A DNA stretch of 64,000 nt from Catonia carolina. Taxonomy: Eukaryota; Arthropoda; Insecta; Hemiptera; Achilidae. The notes below the pieces were generated by a model. The model made no database searches. It saw only the letters and a list, made by a program, of their open reading frames with translations, and had not been told where the DNA came from. Of this stretch, positions 35,401 through 46,696 are shown one piece after another. The DNA lies in NCBI GenBank assembly GCA_035578175.1, contig JAQMRL010000001.1, positions 184,523,283 through 184,587,282 of the forward strand. The letters run 5' to 3'. Position 1 is the stretch's first letter; each line of letters begins with the position of its first letter. Both the position numbers and the translations under genes were made by a program.

Positions 35401-38400
35401 AATCAAGTCCAGGAGAGTTTACAAGGAAACTATACAACACAAAGCTATAGAAGCACCACAAAATACTTCTCTTATATAAATTATGTACAACAGTAAATCC
35501 ACCTTCATTACAGACATCATTAAGTAAGTTGTGGATGAACAAATAAAAACTTATGACTAACGACATAATCAAGAAATAGATGCGATAGTTAGAAAAAGAC
35601 AATATCGTAAAAATCATAAAGGCTTGGTGAATATGATGCCTTACTTGAAGCAAATGGATGAACAGCGTACACCAAAGAGGCTGAGATTTATAGTATGAGA
35701 AAAAGGAGGTAACTAAGAATTAGATGCCTTGATGAAGTAACTGAGAACCTTCAAACTATGAGAGTGAGAGGATACCAGTGAATTTTTTTTTTTTTTTTGT
35801 TTTAACGTCCGACTGTTTTGCAAATTGCTGCTAATGCAGACGGCGAAAGATGAAATGAATTTTTTGTAACGTATGAAAAAATGCCATGCCCGAGTGGGAT
35901 TCGAACCCAAGACCGCGTGATGAGAGGCGAGCACGTTACCAACATCGCCAAAGCGGCCGGCGATACCTGTGAATAGTGAGGCCAAGGGGACATGGAGAGT
36001 ATTTGTATTCAAGACCATGGCTCTAATCGAGCTGTAGAATTGAAAGAAGAAGAAGAAGAATCTTACCTAAATATTTTTACATTTTTTGAGAATTGCAGTA
36101 GAAATTTGTAACTGACTGTGTTAATAGAGCAGATTCGACATTATGCAACTATTGTACAATGCATTTAAATAAATACTTAAAATTTTATTTCAAACTTGCG
36201 TAAATTTTACAGGTAAAATTATTCTCATTTCATCATTGACTCAGATGGATGAAGTAAAGCCAAAATCCATAGTTTTCATGATTTTAATGTTTGTTCCAGG
36301 TGTACATACGAGGTGCATTTATGTGGATGTTTCCTTCAAAAATAAATCTTTTGGCTGTTGAACCTCATGAAACACGAAAATCAGTTGAAATTTTGTAAAA
36401 AAAACTTTTTCTTTTTCCACACTCTAGTGTTTTCTTGTTCTTTACAATACAGAATTTCGAGCATTACTATTTTTTTTGAGACAAAGTATTACAAAATTTT
36501 ATAATTAGAGTTGAGTATACACTTAATCACTAGTGATAAATGAATTGAAACCCACCTGAGTAACGACAGATTCAGTAAATGTTCCGCACTTCAGTTTCAA
36601 ATCCGAATCATTACACAATGCATCTTCAGTAGTAATTAGTGATTTTGTTGGTAAAATTAATTGTGTTATTTCAGAATGTGTTTCATCGTACTCACTAACA
36701 ACACTTATACTTTCAGCATCTGAGAATTCTACATGAAGAGGTACATTTTGCAATTCAAACATATTTAGCTGTTTGTACCTGAAATGGAAACTCCATTACA
36801 AAATGCTCAATTAAAATTTTTAATATTCTTAAAATATAAAAACTATGCAAACAACAAATAGCATATGTATGTTATAGATATTGAAGTCACGAGATTACCT
36901 TTTGCATATGTTGGGGTGTGAGGAAGGGTAGTGAAGTATTTGCATTGCTGTCAACCTCAACAGTGAGACACTACTCGTACATTTCACTACTGTGCAGTTT
37001 TTAGATACATTTTATAAGCTGCGGTTTATTCCGAGAAAATGTTTTCTTCATAAACCTTATAAGAAATAAATATTACCTGTAATATTGCCTACAGCTTAGT
37101 TACATGACTAAAAATGTTTGATTTACTGTAATTACGAATGAATCACCTTCTTTACTATTGCTGTCATCGGTGTTTTCATTATCAGTCTCTGTAGTATCTA
37201 CCTAACCGTTTTCTTTTTTTACCAGGTGTCAACAAAACTGTTAAAGAATAGCGGTACTTAAGTATTATGCGGAGGCCACTATTGTACAGCGATTTTTTCT
37301 TACCATGTTCAAAAAAAGACTACATATTAACAAACAACAGACTTTATTCGACTCACTGTGAAAATTACATGCCATTATAACTAGCGGTTCTTGATTTCTG
37401 ACTCCCAAAATGAAGCAATGTCAGCGAGAATGGAGTTGAATGCATCGCCACCCGCCAAATAGGACTCAGGATGATGACGAGCGGGTACCTCGATGTTTCT
37501 TGTTTCTCCATTTAGCACTTCCCCACATCCGTTCAACTCGTTTGGTATTTGCCCCAGTTTCTGGATCAACGAAATGATACTTGTGGTTCACCATTAAATG
37601 CGTATTTTCTGCTTCCTCCAGTACCTCAGAAATGTACACTGTCCTTTTCAGTCCGAGGTAAATCCCAAATCCGTAGACAATCGCTCATGATGAAACAAAA
37701 CTAATCAAGCGTACGGCAGTGACAAGCAACTGATATTTTCGCGCGCTCCAGTCAACTACCTGACCTTGGTCTACTTGGAGGGGATTTGGCGACGGAAAGT
37801 ATGACTCATCAGGTATCGTAACAAGGATAGTAGGAGGAAGATATTTATGATTACCTTTCCACCACAGGATGCTGTACAATAGTGGCCTCCGCATAATACG
37901 TATGTACCAGAATAGCTTCTTCACGTCCTTAATTTCCTTCTTTATTGTTCGAATTGTGGAAAGAGAAACATCACAGTAGTTATCCACTCACTCATGGCTT
38001 TTGTTAAGAGGCACAGATAGGCATTTTTGTTTAGCTTCAACTTCATAACATTTCATTACATTGCATATTAGATTTCATTCAACACTGTGAATAGTTCGAC
38101 CAAGTTTTCGAGAAATCGACATTTCTGTAACAAACAATTAACCTACAAAAGGTTCCGCGATATACTGTATACACTCTGGGTATAGTATAAGTTGTTGTGT
38201 TTGTCGTACTGAAATTAAAGCAGTCGAGCATGCGCACTGATGCTTTTCCCCCTTTACCCCTCGTAACAAACTAGGGCAAACTCGTGACTCAAGTGACTAG
38301 GTATAACTTTGACCTATTTTTGTCTCTAAACTGATTACAACTTTATGCTCGACATGAAGTCTTTAGTTAGTCAGTTAAAATAAACATTTATTTTTTAAAA

Positions 38401-41400
38401 TAAAAATTTAATTCCGACACTAAAGAACTATTAAAGGTATCAGTTTTTAGATTAATACACTGGGGGTTTGAGAAGGTCAAGAAGTACCCTAGAGGATTGG
38501 AATTATATGACAAAATGTACTGGACTAAAGAAAACGTACAAATCGGACACAAGTTGGAAAGAAGAAAAGACTACAGAACTGGAAAACTGAGAATGAGGAC
38601 TATGTAAAAAAATTCCAGAAATATATAAAATTATTAAACATGATCTCTAATGGTCTAAATGATAACAATTTCTTACCACTTCATGAGCATTTTAAATACT
38701 CAGATTACTGCAGCTAGTGACCGCTTCCAAGCTGGTCAAACAAAACTAGGAGTTGTACTCTTAAGGGGGTAGTCAACTCTAAAAATAATGATTTTTTTGG
38801 AAAATCATCATTTTTCTTTTTTTTTGTATTTAAATCGTTCCAAGTTTTTTCTTTCAGAATATATAAACATTATAAGCATACAATCATTAATAAACATAAT
38901 AAAAAATATTTTAGCAACCAGTGTCAAGGAAAAGTACTCAGTTTTTTTTTACGAAAAACTTGGTTTTTTGCACAAAGATGTCTAACACAACCTTCAAATA
39001 AACCCGGTAACATGTATACTTTTTATGAACGGCAAATCATACTGTATTTAGTTCACTAATTTCCTTTTAGATGTCGTTAGTGTACACGAAGAAAGCCGTG
39101 GTTTAATAGCAGACTGCAACCATGTGATTGCATATAAAAGTGTCATGGCGGTTTGTTTATGTATGGTCGTCATCCGTATTTCTCTGAAAAACAGTTGAAT
39201 AAAAAAAAATTATGAATAATTAGTTTAGCTAGTAGTGTTCTTTATAAGTCAGCAGGTTTTTTTAAATTATAATTTTAGTTTTTATACTGTTAGGACAATA
39301 GGTGTTGTATAGAGTTACGTGTTCAGGACATCGTGCTTGTAGGTTATGTTTATTATTTTAGTGTTAGTTTCCCGTAAGTTTTTATTTCTTCGGTTTTCTG
39401 GCACTAAAATTCTTATAACTTTTGTTGTATTAAAGATATCTGCACAAATTTTTTTTTATAATTTGCAGAAATTTATGCTCTATAACTGTGACAATGGTCA
39501 TCATGATAAATACACTACAGAGTTTAATAAAAAAACATTAATCTGAAATGACATTTGGTTTTTACATATTTTCATTCAAAAATTCATTACTTAAAGTAAA
39601 AAATAGGTAAACAAAAATTAATAATGTCAATTATAGAACATAATTTTCTGATTTATTTGGTATAAGCAAATTACTAAAAATATAAACAGTGACAAAGTTA
39701 TAAGAGTTTTTGTGAACATCTGATTTTTTATATGTAACCCTTATATAAGGGGTTGTAATGCATGAATTTACCTTTTGGTTACATGAAATGGTTTGAAATT
39801 TACTGCTTTTTCAAGTAAGAACAAATCCAATATCATATACACAATAAAAAAAATTTTAGTTTTTAGAGTTGACTACCCCCTTAAGGGCTTCACAAATCAA
39901 CACCTGGCTAAATCCCTTTATAGAAAAATAAGGCAACATTAACAACTGCCTCTACTGAGACATGTTGTTGTTTAGGTCATCAGCCAAAAGGCTGGTTTGA
40001 ACCTGTAGAGGTTTTACTAAGTAAAACGAGGAGTGAGGTGGTTTACCATTGCCTTCCTCACTGAGTGGAAAAGTACGCTTATCAGCATGCCGGGCCCTCT
40101 GAAAAGCATATATTTTCCACTCTGCAAATGACACCTTCACTTCATTCACCACAGGGTCTGGCTGTATAATGAAATTCATTACTTTCAGAGGAGATAACTC
40201 TGATTAGTGTCTTTTACACCTCTACCTCTTCTGCTCTTAAATGATTCAGTCATTCAATTGGCTGACCATGTGATAAGAAACAGAACTATTTATTTTAGCC
40301 CTGCAACAAACAGATTGAGTGTAAATAATTTGACACTCCACCTGTCTGTTATGGGCAGTTACTGAGACATATCAGAAAAATATTTCTCAATAAAACTGAA
40401 AGGAGAACTACTATAAAAGATAGGTAATGAGTATCTGAAAGGTGTTTTCTGTTTTTACATAGAATTTAGAAAATTATGTAAAACAGTCAATTGTTAAGGT
40501 TCCAGTTCATCTATATAACAAAACAGATATGGGCTTAAATAAAATAGTTTTTATCTTGATTTGTAAAAACCCAAAATTTATTTTTTGTAGGATAACATAC
40601 AATATTATTAATCCTGATTAAAATAATTACAAGGACAGCAAAATATTTTATTATAAAATGCTCAAAGCATACTTAATTAAATAATGATTGTAGCCTAACT
40701 GTAATTCCCATTTTAATCCTTTTTATGAATAAAATTTTACATTTTGTCCAGACTTACTGTTTACAGGGTGACAATGAAAAAATACCTGACTGGGAACTGA
40801 ATCTGGGAAACCTGCCAGAGAAGCTAGTTACACTGACCAGTACACCAATCAACAATGTTAAGTATTAAAAAACTCTGTATTTTTCCGTTATTGGAACGGC
40901 ACTCGGCACACATTAACTATGTGGAGAAGCAAAATTTGGTCACGCAATAAGAAAATATGCGATAATAAGGCTATTGGTTATTATATGTGCAGTTTTAAAT
41001 TAAAGGTTCAAATTAATACACACTAAAAATTTACCTAACACTTTTTATGTATACTGAAAATTTACCTAACCTTGCTAAGTTAGTAAATGATGAATAGGTT
41101 ATCGGTTATTATACGCAGTTATAAATGCACATAACAACTGATAGCCTGTAATAAGGTTATTGGTTACTACATGGGGTTTTACACGCTAAACTTTTTATAA
41201 AAATCAGTCCTAAAGGTTATTGGTTGCTATTTTGTTTATATAATTTTTACCTTCTCTATATTAGTGCCATCCCCATAACGGAAAAGTACCAAAAACTCAT
41301 ATGTAACTACCATAGACTTGAAAACCAACATACATTGATAAATCTAAGCTGAGAAAAACTTAATTATTTAGTGACAAGGACAAGACCTTGTAGTGGGAAA

Positions 41401-42373
41401 TAACAAAGCCCTGTTTACACAAAACTACTTTCTGTTTGTTAAAGTACGTCTGAAATTTTAAGTAGTTGTCTAGGAATTCAGGTTTTTCTGATCTAAGGGT
41501 TACCTTCAACTTGTCTAATGATTTTAATTATTATTATTATTTTGATCATGTACGCTTTCAGAATTATGTGTAAGCTTCAGCCCTTCTATTTGAAATAAAC
41601 TATCGTTTCATAGACAAAGTAAACTGGGATTTTTTACAATTACAAAGAGGCTACCTTATGTCTAATCAGTGGGTTATTTTTCCCTTTACCTACAGTCTTA
41701 TTAAGTAATCATGTCCCTACTTTTTAGAATTTTCGTTTCTGTAGCTAAAGTAACTACTCATATCCATGTTTCAAAAGGACAAAGTTCCTTATTGTAGAAT
41801 AAAATTTTGTGTACTACATTGCTTTTGTTCCATTTTATCACCTAACCTGCAATTTAAGGGTAAATATTTGAACAAATTTTGCAGTTGAGGTTATCAATAC
41901 GAAACTCTCTTATGGCACCTATCAATTGTGACAACAAGATATTGCCAAACTTTGTGAGTGTATCTTTCAATGGTCATTAGAACTACAGACTGAAAAATTA
42001 AAATGTAGGCACAAAAAGGAAACTAGAATTCATGTAATGGCGAAAATGGTTTAAATTACACAAAACCACATTCTTATGTACTTGTAATGCTTCGTTCGTC
42101 TAGAGTACTCATCACCAATCGTACTTGAAAAGCTCTGAATAAAATTAACTTGGCAAAGTAAGGTTCAAAAGCCTAACCTCCAAAAATCAACTAGGTGCAA
42201 TGATTTCATATCTCATGGAAAGTTTAACTCGTAACACCAGAATCATGTCATAACCCTTCGTATTATCCTAGAATAATAAAAAAGTGCAGATTAGTGTTGA
42301 AAAGTAATACTAACCTTTTAATTGAATCAAAATACCATTCGTCTTCATTGTCACTGAATCCGTCTTCAAACAT
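29016..42373 (-). CDS. WDR73: WD repeat-containing protein 73 (WDR73) orthologue, spliced
   Basis: Read on the - strand from ATG at 42373: exon 1 42315-42373, exon 2 36556-36778, probable exon 3 31960-32040, exon 4 31499-31801, exon 5 29016-29476. The four clear exons join in consistent phase and would give about 370 residues, near the usual ~380. The N-terminus (DEWYFDSIKRY) resembles the family opening. Exon 4 ends in SVSFLNKRTGKITLWDFR, like a WD blade. Exon 5 carries the family's C-terminus: SVSGYNSSVYVY, LFIHDGH, VSSHAW and a final LQLWQF. WDR73 is a seven-blade propeller scaffold of cytoplasm and spindle, linked in vertebrates to microtubules and the Integrator complex. Introns are large (2-5.5 kb) and hold several transposons. 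Exon 3 needs a one-base correction, so either the window has a small sequence error, the true exon lies elsewhere, or this allele is damaged. Confidence 0.8.
29658..29837 (-). repeat. tRNA-derived SINE, family S1
   Basis: In - orientation a tRNA-like head with a perfect B box (GGTTCGAATCC) is followed by a tail unit containing TCTGCATTAGCAGCAA and an A-run. A perfect 13-bp duplication CTTGTTTTTATAC flanks it at 29645-29657 and 29838-29850. It lies in the last WDR73 intron. Confidence 0.9.
31499..31801 (-). CDS. WDR73: WDR73 exon 4
   Basis: The acceptor TTGTTTTAG ends at 31802 and a consensus donor GTAAGT starts at 31498. The 303 nt encode RIIKSDQLKCE through ITLWDFRMNSICGTTGS. The final T joins GT of exon 5 to make Cys. 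Confidence 0.82.
31960..32040 (-). CDS. WDR73: probable WDR73 exon 3 with a one-base frame break
   Basis: After an ATATTAG acceptor the frame reads TEWLH and meets a stop. Shifting by one base gives LITVLTMNLMWNIEI, which fits the family segment ending blade 2 (LLVTSG...LQVW). Donors ending the exon at 31969 or 31960 would give the one-base overhang that exon 4 requires; both are weak. A mariner relic (32152-33085) lies 112 bp away. Treat the borders as provisional. Confidence 0.4.
32152..33085 (+). mobile_element. mariner-like element, decayed
   Basis: TA duplications at 32150-32151 and 33086-33087 flank ends CAGGGTATGTCCAAAATG and (complement) CAGGATCTGTCCCAAAAG. Broken + frames read MLKQALGENVMSQNQTFEW near the start and SDFFLFSKI, then HGMLERVKEASMACLQED near the end, as in mariner transposases. 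The central catalytic part is mostly lost. It lies in the WDR73 intron next to the doubtful exon 3. Confidence 0.85.
34378..34492 (-). repeat. tRNA-derived SINE, family S1, 5'-truncated
   Basis: It keeps the tail and a B-box region but lacks the A box. The duplication is ACTGCTGTGGTG (34366-34377) and ACTGCTGTAGTG (34493-34504). Confidence 0.75.
35783..35961 (-). repeat. tRNA-derived SINE, family S1
   Basis: Very similar to 29658-29837. The target duplication is GATACCAGTGAA (35771-35782) and GATACCTGTGAA (35962-35973). The A-tail is about 16 bases (T-run on +). It is a recent copy. Confidence 0.88.
36556..36778 (-). CDS. WDR73: WDR73 exon 2
   Basis: The acceptor TTTCAG lies just before 36778 and the donor GTGGGT starts at 36555. 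With exon 1 it codes YKQLNMFELQNVPLHVEF and continues to LKCGTFTESVVTQ, aligning with the first blade and the K-x-G-F stretch of WDR73 proteins. It ends in phase 0. Confidence 0.8.
36886..38288 (-). mobile_element. older DNA transposon relic hosting a Merlin insertion
   Basis: Outside the Merlin element the - strand encodes a helix-turn-helix-like stretch (DNYCDVSLSTIRTIKKEIK) to its right and, after a frameshift, PGKKRKR to its left. That order is seen in N-terminal parts of insect DDE transposases. Possible ends are the short inverted pair AGTCACGAG (36885-36893) and CTCGTGACT (38281-38289). No target duplication is evident, so the borders are tentative. Confidence 0.4.
37253..37908 (-). 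mobile_element. Merlin (IS1016-like) DNA transposon, truncated
   Basis: A 656-bp element with about 38-bp inverted repeats. The inner 29 bp (37262-37290 and 37871-37899) match perfectly, and GGTAC marks each tip. An 8-bp duplication AGAATAGC lies at 37245-37252 and 37909-37916, the size typical of Merlin. On the - strand a frame carries VNHKYHFVDPETGANTKRVE then MWGSAKWRNKK, matching the ISXO2/Merlin DDE domain around its last catalytic block. The N-terminal part is missing and the frame is shifted. Confidence 0.85.
38765..39880. mobile_element. TIR element flanked by TTAA, non-autonomous
   Basis: TTAA at 38761-38764 and 39881-39884 flanks a 1116-bp segment. Its first 21 bp begin GGGGGTAGTCAACTCTAAAA, and the complement of its last 21 bp is identical. 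The interior is AT-rich without a recognisable transposase. The TTAA target suggests piggyBac-type mobilisation, although the tip is not CCCT. It lies in WDR73 intron 1. Confidence 0.75.
39964..40359 (-). repeat. ~395-bp retroposon family, copy 2
   Basis: Full-length copy of 396 bp with a perfect 11-bp target duplication TACTGAGACAT at 39953-39963 and 40360-40370. It lies in WDR73 intron 1. A short ORF (MNFIIQPDP...) is shared with other copies. Confidence 0.88.
40765..40860 (-). repeat. probable S1 SINE head remnant
   Basis: A degraded tRNA-like head in - orientation (GGGAACTGAATCTGGG and GACCAGTACACCAATC on +). The tail is largely gone. Confidence 0.4.
40880..41285. mobile_element. small TIR element with internal repeats
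   Basis: The ends TTTTCCGTTATTGGAACGGC (40881 on) and, in complement, TTTTCCGTTATGGGGATGGC (to 41285) are inverted repeats of about 23 bp. The interior repeats a GGTTATTGGTTACTA-like motif about four times. There is no ORF, consistent with a MITE. The duplication may be GTA (40877-40879, 41286-41288). Confidence 0.65.
42315..42373 (-). CDS. WDR73: WDR73 exon 1
   Basis: ATG at 42373-42371 opens an acidic start (MFEDGFSDNEDEWYFDSIK) of 19 codons plus two bases. The donor GTTAGT begins at 42314. The split codon becomes Arg with the first base of exon 2. Confidence 0.78.
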
Positions 42374-43344
42374 AATAAATTACTTAAATAGAATACAGTC
42401 GCTAAGAGAATAAGATACTTTATACTAAAACAATATTTCCTCTGTATTAAAATGCACCAAATGTACTATTGACTCAGAGTAATGATACATAGATACCGAA
42501 ACAATTTCCTAACCTATTCATAAAGCTTGTTTATTTGAATTGTTCGGTTGATTAAACGCAAAGGCCATGATTTGCAATGCTATGACGTCATAAAGATGTA
42601 TTCAAAAATATCAGTGATTAAAATATTGAATTAAAATACATTACGCGTGAACGTGAAGAGGTTAAATATCCATTCCTTTCTTCCATTAAATCCACTTCGA
42701 TTTCTTTATTAAAATATTTCATCCCGAAATAAGCACTTGAAATCCTCTTTGAATAATTTAACCTATTCTCGTTAAAACTTTTATGTAGGTAGCTGAAAAG
42801 CCAAAATATTAGCAGAAGCCGTAAAATATTTGTTTTATTGAGACAATGCAAATTATCTAATAAAAAACCAGATACAATTTTGGTATTATTCGATGCTTAG
42901 TAATGTCTCAAAGTTTTATTTAGCAAACGTTTAACATTTTAAATTATAGACCACGTGTGTTTTTAAGTATCAAACACAAAAAAGCAAAAGGATGTTTAAA
43001 AAGATATCTATTCGCACATACCCAAATACGAACAGAAAATTATTATTCGTGAAAACGCAGCATAAGGTAACAAAGTCTTAGCATTTATCAGACGAATTAG
43101 AGGAATTGATCCATGGAAAGAATAAAAATCTTATTTACTTTATCTTGACATCACCATTTGACTTGTATTAAAAATTTGTCATACCGTTGACGTTCCACGC
43201 ACAGTAAGCATATAATTGTAAACGATTACCGATGACTATTGACAGTAGACCAACAACAGTACCGATTTGCTGAATTGAGAATTTTATATTTTACATGTGT
43301 TCATTTTAAATCATTTCGCCTCAATTATTTTATCGTATTTCTTC
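42374..43344. other. upstream region of WDR73
   Basis: This is the presumed promoter region of the - strand gene. I find no clear TATA-initiator pair. The open frames on both strands look random. Confidence 0.45.
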
Positions 43345-43485
43345 TTGTAACGGCCGGCCCGTTGGTGCAAAGTCAGTGCAACTGGCTTCAGTACAAGGGA
43401 TCTTGGGTTCGCTTCCCGGTCTGGTTTGGGATTTTTTATCACTCATTTTCATCTATCACCCTTCACCTGATGTGTTATCCTTAAT
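43345..43485 (+). repeat. tRNA-like SINE head with S1-type tail
   Basis: GGCCGGCCCGTTGGTGCAAAG and the B box GGGTTCGCTTCCCGG, followed by CTCATTTTCATCTATCACCC as in the S1 copy at 61580. It is diverged at the 3' end. Confidence 0.6.
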
Positions 43486-43671
43486 GTGTATGACAATATT
43501 GGACTTAAGAAACCTAATTATTCTTACAATGCTAGCACCCATGTGAGTAAATTCTTCTGGATAGCTTTTCTAGTTTTGAGATTAGCCAGACAATTCTAAG
43601 AAACTTTTATTAGATTTTTGCCTCGTAGAGAGGAATATGCTACAGTCAAAAGTAAAATAACATTTAAATAG

Positions 43672-43845
43672 GATGCTACCATGTTTTAGTGGATACTATG
43701 TTTAGATTACTAAGCAGAAAGTCCTGGATTCAATTACCGTACAGGGCCTAAAAATTTAACAAGTTAATACTCACCATAACCCACAGTATTTACTAATAAC
43801 CAAGCTGTTGATGCGACTTAGATAATAAGTTAGTAAAAATTAGAC
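43672..43845 (+). repeat. tRNA-derived SINE, family S2, diverged
   Basis: It shares the tail ACTAATAACCAAGCTG and GATGCGACTTAGATAA with the S2 copy at 20999. The head is degraded (TAGTGGATACTATG). Confidence 0.65.
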
Positions 43846-44552
43846 AAGTTATCAGAGAAGAAGTTTATAATATTTAATACCGATTGTACTATTATTATAA
43901 GTAAAACAGGCGAGTGTGTGAGTTTGTATGATTCTTCTGGGACTTCAGAAAATCCGATGCATCCATGCCTCCATTTGGGTAACCACGCAAAAGAAAAAGT
44001 TTGCTGCTCTACAGGACTTTCCGTATAATTTTAGGATGTTTTGAAATCAAAATCAGTAATACTAATACGGTTATTAAAGCGGCTAGTACTGTTAGTAAAC
44101 GATTTCGGTCTTAGTATGAAAATTAGGGGACAGCTTCTTACTTCAGTGGTTTTGGAACGCAGTAATGATTAGAGGAGAATAACAGGTAAATTGATTGATA
44201 AAAACTTTTTCCCCAATATTTACAGATAGGTACTTGATATAATATTACATTGATTAATATTTACAGATACAATGTTTGTGTACTTGCATTAGGCCCACTT
44301 GTATTAACGTTTTTACAAGTTAATGGATTATATATTTAACAAATAAAAAAATAAACATACAGTGCGTAATAATTATTACTAGAATCACACAAAATTATTG
44401 AAAGATTCACGGAAGTAACACTTTTCACTACAAAGCTTGTTTTTTTGCAGTCAAATTTTTAAATTTAAGATAAATATTATTAGCTGATCTGTGAGAATTA
44501 ATTCGCACAATAATAGTAGTCTACTAATTTATTCTTAACAACAAATTTCACA

Positions 44553-44690
44553 TATTTTTACTTTCTCTTGCCTATATGAATATATAGGAAGGAAAGTATT
44601 GTTTTCATGTCGATTTTTCGAAATCGAGTTTTCACCGGATCTATACGTTTTCAGACCCCCTGAACCCAAAAAACATGTTTTTAGCGATTG

Positions 44691-44735
<45 letters not shown>

Positions 44736-44747
44736 TGTCTGTGTGTG

Positions 44748-44823
<76 letters not shown>

Positions 44824-45614
44824 TGTGTGTGAACAGAATATCTCAAGAACGGAACGTCGTACGAACTTGAAACTTGAAACTTAAGTTACATACTACTACC
44901 GGACGCGACACGAACATTTTCATCAAAATCGGTCAACCGGAAGTAGTAGTTTATTCGTATAATTTTTCAGTTTTTTGCGATTTTCTCAAAAACTGGTCCT
45001 ACGATTTTTTTTAAAATCGCCTATTTTACTCAATTTTTTATTCTCTACAAGATAGGGTAGGCGCCATGTTTGCTGAAATTCTCTGTGAGGCTGTTATCAC
45101 GTAAAAACGTTGTTTTTTTAAGATTACGGCTTTAATATAAATTTTAGCGCAAAAACTTATATAATAAAAGTTGTAGAGAATTTAAAAACCTACAACTTTT
45201 ATTTCAAACATTTTTTTGTATAACGCTTAGTTTAGCGGTAATTTGCGATTTTCTGTTTTTTTTCTCACGAAAACGTGAGAAAAATCGATTTTTTTAACAT
45301 TTCGGCCTTAGTATGCATTTTACGACAAAAGTGTATATAATTAAATTTATAGAAAATTAAAAGATCTACAACTTTTATTTAAAGCATTTTTCTCTACAGA
45401 GCCTAGTTTAGAGAGAAAGAGTGATTTTCCGTATTTCTAAGCCAAACTGAGGTTGATTTTCATTTTGCGTCTTTTACTCATGATTAAAATTAGGTTATGT
45501 TTGTTGAGGTTAGTTTTTTGTTTATTTCTTATGTTTTATTACTAATGTTAGGTTTATTGTTAATTATTTGCACTGGCAAGAGAAAGTTGTGTGAGTGTTT
45601 CACACCAGATTTTT
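44553..45614 (-). repeat. ~1 kb repeat with internal (AC)n tract, copy 2
   Basis: Inverse copy of 8772-9712, with the same 13-bp inverted pair at 44560-44572 and 45575-45587. Its dinucleotide tract (44691-44831) has grown to about 140 bp. It lies upstream of WDR73 exon 1. Confidence 0.75.
44691..44831. repeat. (GT)n microsatellite
   Basis: About 140 bp of nearly pure GT on the + strand with a few interruptions (GTCT, GCGT, GTAT). The equivalent tract in the other copy of this repeat is only about 18 bp. Confidence 0.97.
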
Positions 45615-45689
45615 CTTTTTGAGATGATGCGTACATAAGTCTTGGCTAGTGCGTAGGTAAATGATATGAGGTGATATACAGATGACAAA

Positions 45690-45868
45690 TACCAGACCTA
45701 TTAGTAAACAATAACCAAGCTGTTATCAAGCTTACAAGACACACGTGATCTATAATCTAAAATATTAAACATTTAACAATAACCAAGCTGTGCATCTGTA
45801 GGAATCGAAGCTACGGCCCCGGCATCGATGCCAGTTGCGCTGATCACTACACCAACGGGGCGGCCTTT
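45690..45868 (-). repeat. tRNA-derived SINE, family S2-like, with repeated tail
   Basis: The head in - orientation (GGCCGCCCCGTTGGTGTAG in complement) has a diverged B box. The tail motif AATAACCAAGCTGT occurs twice (about 45711 and 45777), as if the tail were duplicated. Confidence 0.6.
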
Positions 45869-45927
45869 TAGTGTTAATTACATTAACAGATGTAGTCTTT
45901 TGAGATGTTTTGTTTCAGTGTTATTTG

Positions 45928-46323
45928 CTGTTGTTTAGTTCATCAGCTGAAAGGCTGGTTTAAACCTCTACATCTAGAGGCTTTACTAAGTAAACCGAGG
46001 AGTGGAGTGGTTTACAATTGTCTTTCTCGCCGAATTGAAAAGTAGGCTTATCAATATACCTGGCCCTCTGAAAATCACCTACTTTCCACAATGCAAATGA
46101 CGCACCTACTTCAATCACCAATGGGTCTAGTTGTGTAATGAAATTCATTACTCTCAGAAGAGATAACTCTGACTACTGCTTTTACACTTCTACTTCTTCT
46201 GTTCTTAAATGTTTCAGTCATATAATTGGCTGACCATGTAATAAGAGACAGAACTATTTTTTGTAACCCTGGAACTAGCAGAGAGTACAAATAATTCAAC
46301 TCTCCACCTGCCTGTTATGGGCA
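45928..46323 (-). repeat. ~395-bp retroposon family, copy 3
   Basis: Full-length copy bounded by TCAGTGTTATTT (45915-45926) and TCAGTGTTACTT (46324-46335), a 12-bp duplication with one difference. It is more diverged than copies 2 and 4. Confidence 0.83.
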
Positions 46324-46696
46324 TCAGTGTTACTTATAAAATAATATATGCACCTAAATAAACCATTCCAGCCATCATAACGATGCTTAAAAACAACTGA
46401 ACTTTGCAATGCCACCACATGTACGAGTATAATAGTGACCCGAAACTTTAATTCAATTTTTTGTTAGTTACTTCACGATATCTCTTACAGCTTTTAGCAA
46501 TTTTCATTTTTGGATTTTTTTGCAGAGTCCCGAGCGACTAGGTAAGGTGACCAGATGACATTCACCAATGAACTTACATCACTAGAGTCTCTGTTAAATT
46601 TCAAGCTTACGAGACAAGAAACCGATATAAAAATTCATAAAATTGAGGAGTCGTTTAGAACGTAGCAGTTTTGGATAACTAATAAATATTAAAAAG

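Noticed and set aside
44599..44884. Open frames of repeated Cys-Val or Thr-His residues
   Set aside because: They are translations of the GT/AC microsatellite, not proteins.
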